This document shows, piece after piece, positions 5,391 through 8,057 of a DNA stretch of 8,057 nt. The notes under the pieces are model-generated. The model was given only the letters and a program-made list of their open reading frames with translations. It searched no databases and had not been told where the DNA came from. How positions within the stretch are numbered: position 1 is the first letter of the stretch; each line of letters starts with the position of its first letter. Position numbers and translations under genes: made by a program. Origin of the DNA: Deltaproteobacteria bacterium (GTDB lineage Bacteria > Myxococcota > Polyangia > Polyangiales > B10-G4); NCBI GenBank assembly GCA_019312705.1, contig JAFDCW010000156.1:1-8057 (forward strand), read 5' to 3'.

Positions 5391-7866
5391 GGGTTCCGAC
5401 GACCGCCTGCTCGAGGCGCGCAACCGGCAGGCCGTCGGCGCTTCGGGCCAGCAACGTCGCGAGGCCCGCGAGCTCGGCCACTTCGGGGGACAGGGGGGCC
5501 GGTGCATCGGCAGCGGTCGCATCACCGCCCTCCCCGTCGCGGGAAAACGCCCCCACGCCAAAGAGGTAGTCCACCAAGGTGACCGGGCGTTGGGGGACGA
5601 CGACGATCGGCACATCGGCCGCGAGGCCCCCGAGCTGCCGCGCTCGGGCGAGGGCCCCACCGAAGCCTCCGAGGCGATCCACGAGGCCGAGGCTGTGGGC
5701 CCGGTCTCCGCTGTAGACGCGGCCTCGCGCGATGGCGTCGATGTCGGCGATGGGCATGCCGCGTCCTTGATGCACCCGGTTCAAGAACATCCGGTACCAG
5801 ATGCGCACTTTGTCCGCGGCGATGGATCGCTCCTCGGGCGTGAAGGGGCGATAGAGACTGTCGAGCCCGTGGTGGCGTCCCCGGCCGAAGGTCGTGAGAT
5901 TGACGCCTATGTTCTGGGCGAGGCCGACGAGGTCTACCTTGATGAAGAAGACTCCGATCGACCCGGTCAGGGTCGCCGGGTCGGCCCATATCTCATCGGC
6001 CCCGGCGGCGATTTCGTAGGCGGCGCTCGCAGCGACGGCCCCCATCGAGGCGATGACGGGCTTGTGCCGACGGGCCCGCATCACCGCCCGGAAGATCTGG
6101 TCGGCCGCAAGCACGCTGCCGCCGGGACTATCGATGCGCAAGATGATCACCTCGGTCCGCGGGTCGGCAACGAGGCCGTCGAGGGTGCTTATGATGGTCT
6201 CCGCCCCGCTCATCCGGATGCCTAGGAGCGGAATGTCCACGTTCTCTCCGGTGACGATGTCTCCGTCGATCATCACGACCCCGACCCGCGCGCCGCCTCC
6301 CCATCGGCGGGCCGTGTAGGCGGGGGGCGCCGCGCGGCGTCGATACCTTCCGCCCATCCTCTCGGCGAGGGCCGAGTCCAGGTCTTCAGCGCCGAGGCGT
6401 CCGTCGGCGAGGCCGAGGGCCGTCAGCTCCGGGGCGACGTAGGGGCCGTCGTCGATGAGGGCCCGGGCCGCGTCCTGGTCGACGTCGAGGTCCTCGGAAA
6501 AGTCCGAGACCATGCGGTCGAAGACGTCCCCGTAGAGGTCTCGCCGCTGCGCCGATGCCTGCTCCGACGGGCCGCGATTCGCGTAGAGTTCGGGTGCGGA
6601 CTTGTAAGGACCGATGCGCACCACGTCGATGCCGACACCGAGGTTTTCGGCGATCTCCCCAAAGTAGTAGGCGGCGCCCCCGGTGCCCGTGAGCCAAGCG
6701 CCGCCGGCCGGGTCGACAAAGGTCTGGTCCGCGCCGACGCACGCGTAGAGCTCGCCACCGTTTGCGGCCTCGAGGTGGCAGAGCACCGGTTTGCCAGCCC
6801 GCTGGAGGGCCTCGACCATGAGGCGGATCTCCTGAGCGTAGGCGCTGCCGATGCCGCTATCGCGGAAGCGCAGCAGCACTCCGGCCACGTCGTCGTCGTG
6901 CATCGCTCGGTCGAGGAGGCGCACCACCGAGACGATGCCCCTTGCGCCGACCCCCGAGACCTCGATGTCGGCGACGTAGCGCGGCGTCGGGATCCCCCGG
7001 CGACGAAAGCCCTCGACTCGGCCGGTGACGAACCACCCCGCGGTGTCACCGAAGTCCTCGCCGCCGAACGCACCGCCGCCGGCCCCGATGTGGCTCCAGT
7101 CCACCGAGAGCCCGGCGAGGGCCATCACCCGGGGATCGTTCTGCTCGAGGCGGTCCACCTCAGCGCTGCCATAGATCCGGCCAAACCAGGGCGCGTCGAT
7201 CGAAACGAGGCCCCGAACCCCAACGCGCCCTTCGGTGTCGACAACCCCCGTAAAGTCGAAAAGCAGATCGCGTGTGCCCAGGGGTCGGAGGCCGAGGGCG
7301 AGGGCAAATGACGCCGGCAGACCGTTGGCCCCGAGCCCCAGCGGCCCGTTGATGTCCCGGGCGATGAAAGAGAGCGATAAGGCCGTGACGGGCCGCCAGC
7401 TCGCGGCCAGATCCCACCCCGTCGCCCCCGAGAGCAGAGGCTCGGCGGTGCCAAACCAGCGGATCGAGGTGCCGACGCCGACGTTCCCGGCAGCATAGGC
7501 GAGGGCAAGGTTGCCCATCCCGCGGTCGAGCTCGCCTGTCGCCCCCGTGGGGCGAATTGACTGGGCGGAGCCACCGATTGCGAGGCCCCATATGAGCGGA
7601 AGGGCCAGGCGGAAGGCGTCGCCGCCGCGGCGGAAGGGCACTCCGTCGTCGGCCTCGGCGTGGCTGTAGGTGAGGCTCGCCCCGTCGAGAAAGCCCATGG
7701 CGGCCGGGTTGACGTCGACGGCGTTGGCGTCGTCGGGGGCGCTGACGGGCACCCCCGGAGTGAGCACGTGGTCGGTCCTGCCCCGGAGCTGGGCGGACGC
7801 GGCGCCCGGGGACCCGCCGAGGGCCACCCCGAGGGCGAGGATCAATACCGGGGCAAACCTCTTCAT
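5386..7866 (-). CDS. sppA: SppA-type signal peptide peptidase fused to an N-terminal outer-membrane-barrel-like domain
   Basis: An 826-residue exported serine protease of the S49 family (known role: degrading leftover signal peptides in the envelope). It begins with a Sec signal peptide, MKRFAPVLILALGVAL through AASA-Q, predicted cut after Ala25. Residues about 27-290 are Gly- and aromatic-rich alternating strands, starting with DDANAVDVNPAAMGFL, which resembles the start of FadL/PorV-like outer membrane barrels. Two SppA domains follow. The first (about 297-510) contains GPYKSAPELYANRG with the catalytic-type Lys422. The second (about 525-740) contains IDSPGGSVLAAD and MGAVAASAAYEIAAGAD with the nucleophile Ser614, where the E. 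coli enzyme has AASGGY. The Lys/Ser dyad is therefore intact. E. coli SppA has 618 residues and a membrane anchor; the extra length here is the barrel-like part. The tail (about 765-826) is Ala-rich. The ATG at 7866 has only a weak ribosome-binding site. It stands as a single gene, divergent from the gene at the right edge. Confidence 0.93.
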   Translation of the reverse strand: MKRFAPVLILALGVALGGSPGAASAQLRGRTDHVLTPGVPVSAPDDANAVDVNPAAMGFLDGASLTYSHAEADDGVPFRRGGDAFRLALPLIWGLAIGGSAQSIRPTGATGELDRGMGNLALAYAAGNVGVGTSIRWFGTAEPLLSGATGWDLAASWRPVTALSLSFIARDINGPLGLGANGLPASFALALGLRPLGTRDLLFDFTGVVDTEGRVGVRGLVSIDAPWFGRIYGSAEVDRLEQNDPRVMALAGLSVDWSHIGAGGGAFGGEDFGDTAGWFVTGRVEGFRRRGIPTPRYVADIEVSGVGARGIVSVVRLLDRAMHDDDVAGVLLRFRDSGIGSAYAQEIRLMVEALQRAGKPVLCHLEAANGGELYACVGADQTFVDPAGGAWLTGTGGAAYYFGEIAENLGVGIDVVRIGPYKSAPELYANRGPSEQASAQRRDLYGDVFDRMVSDFSEDLDVDQDAARALIDDGPYVAPELTALGLADGRLGAEDLDSALAERMGGRYRRRAAPPAYTARRWGGGARVGVVMIDGDIVTGENVDIPLLGIRMSGAETIISTLDGLVADPRTEVIILRIDSPGGSVLAADQIFRAVMRARRHKPVIASMGAVAASAAYEIAAGADEIWADPATLTGSIGVFFIKVDLVGLAQNIGVNLTTFGRGRHHGLDSLYRPFTPEERSIAADKVRIWYRMFLNRVHQGRGMPIADIDAIARGRVYSGDRAHSLGLVDRLGGFGGALARARQLGGLAADVPIVVVPQRPVTLVDYLFGVGAFSRDGEGGDATAADAPAPLSPEVAELAGLATLLARSADGLPVARLEQAVVGTP

Positions 7867-7940
7867 TCTTTGGAAATACCATGCTTCGAGGGGTCACGGC
7901 GGACTGGCGTGACGGTGCCTTAGAGGCTAATTTCCCCGCG

Positions 7941-8057
7941 GTGCATCAATCACTCCGAGACGCGACCTGGGTACTGATACCCGTGCTTCTCCTCGTTCCG
8001 GAGCTGAGCGCCCAGGCTCAGGCCCCCGAACAGAGCGGTCCCCAGGATGCCGCGGCG
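7941..8057 (+). CDS. N-terminal part of a secreted protein (truncated by window edge)
   Basis: From a GTG at 7941 the plus strand is open to the window end for 39 codons. It starts MHQSLRDATWVLIPVLLLVP and continues ELSAQAQAPEQSGPQ. This is a good Sec signal peptide: a short polar N-region with an Arg, a hydrophobic core, and Ala-x-Ala sites around SAQA. A mature region rich in Gln, Pro and Ala follows. The frame is also open from an ATG at 7881 with a GGAAA four bases upstream, but that start would leave only 14 bp to the divergent sppA start and would add 20 polar residues before the signal, so GTG is favoured. GAGG at 7923-7926 is a rather distant ribosome-binding site. The family cannot be told from this fragment. 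Confidence 0.55.
   Translation, partial: MHQSLRDATWVLIPVLLLVPELSAQAQAPEQSGPQDAAA

Noticed and set aside
4602..5582. A 326-codon plus-strand frame spanning the lipoprotein, the TPR-like gene and the sppA 3' end
   Set aside because: It overlaps three better-supported genes on both strands, and its translation is a Pro/Arg-rich shadow.
7160..7897. A 245-codon minus-strand frame at the start of sppA
   Set aside because: It is a shifted frame of sppA with an Arg/Pro-rich product. The sppA frame has the signal peptide and the barrel-like start.

Overview
The window is a GC-rich (roughly two-thirds G+C), densely coded piece of bacterial chromosome, most likely from a Gram-negative delta-proteobacterial lineage such as Myxococcota. 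This is inferred from gene content and not from a marker gene. The supporting features are a short Thr/Glu-linked lipoprotein of a type I associate with myxobacteria, a signal peptide peptidase fused to an outer-membrane-barrel-like domain, and a remnant of a DUF1552-type protein. No rRNA, tRNA, CRISPR array, transposase or phage gene was seen.

Layout. At the left edge is the N-terminus of a minus-strand membrane-anchored or lipoprotein gene that runs out of the window. A LysR-type regulator is divergent to it (236-1123). Next, on the same strand, is a 770-residue APC-family permease carrying two C-terminal universal-stress-protein-like domains (1255-3567). The middle (3587-4243) is a scar-like segment. 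It holds the C-terminal part of a DUF1552-family gene on the minus strand with its front missing, then a short tract of GGACAC/GTGCGGACACG tandem repeats exactly where the family similarity stops, then two 92-bp near-identical direct repeats with internal inverted arms. The repeats abut the stop codon of a minus-strand lipoprotein gene (4244-4786). Divergent to that gene is a small TPR-like membrane-anchored protein (about 4870-5379). It converges on a large minus-strand SppA-type protease (5386-7866), and the two stop codons lie in the two arms of one small palindrome. The right edge starts another secreted protein on the plus strand (from about 7941), divergent from sppA.

Function. No single pathway unites these genes. 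The left third pairs a regulator with a transporter (LysR plus APC-USP) and with a divergent unknown that is the more usual type of LysR target. The right half is dominated by cell-envelope proteins (lipoprotein, TPR membrane protein, SppA-barrel fusion, secreted protein). The least explained DNA is 4008-4243. The most unusual proteins are the barrel-SppA fusion and the APC-USP-USP fusion; I believe fusions of both kinds exist elsewhere, so neither should be called new without a search.
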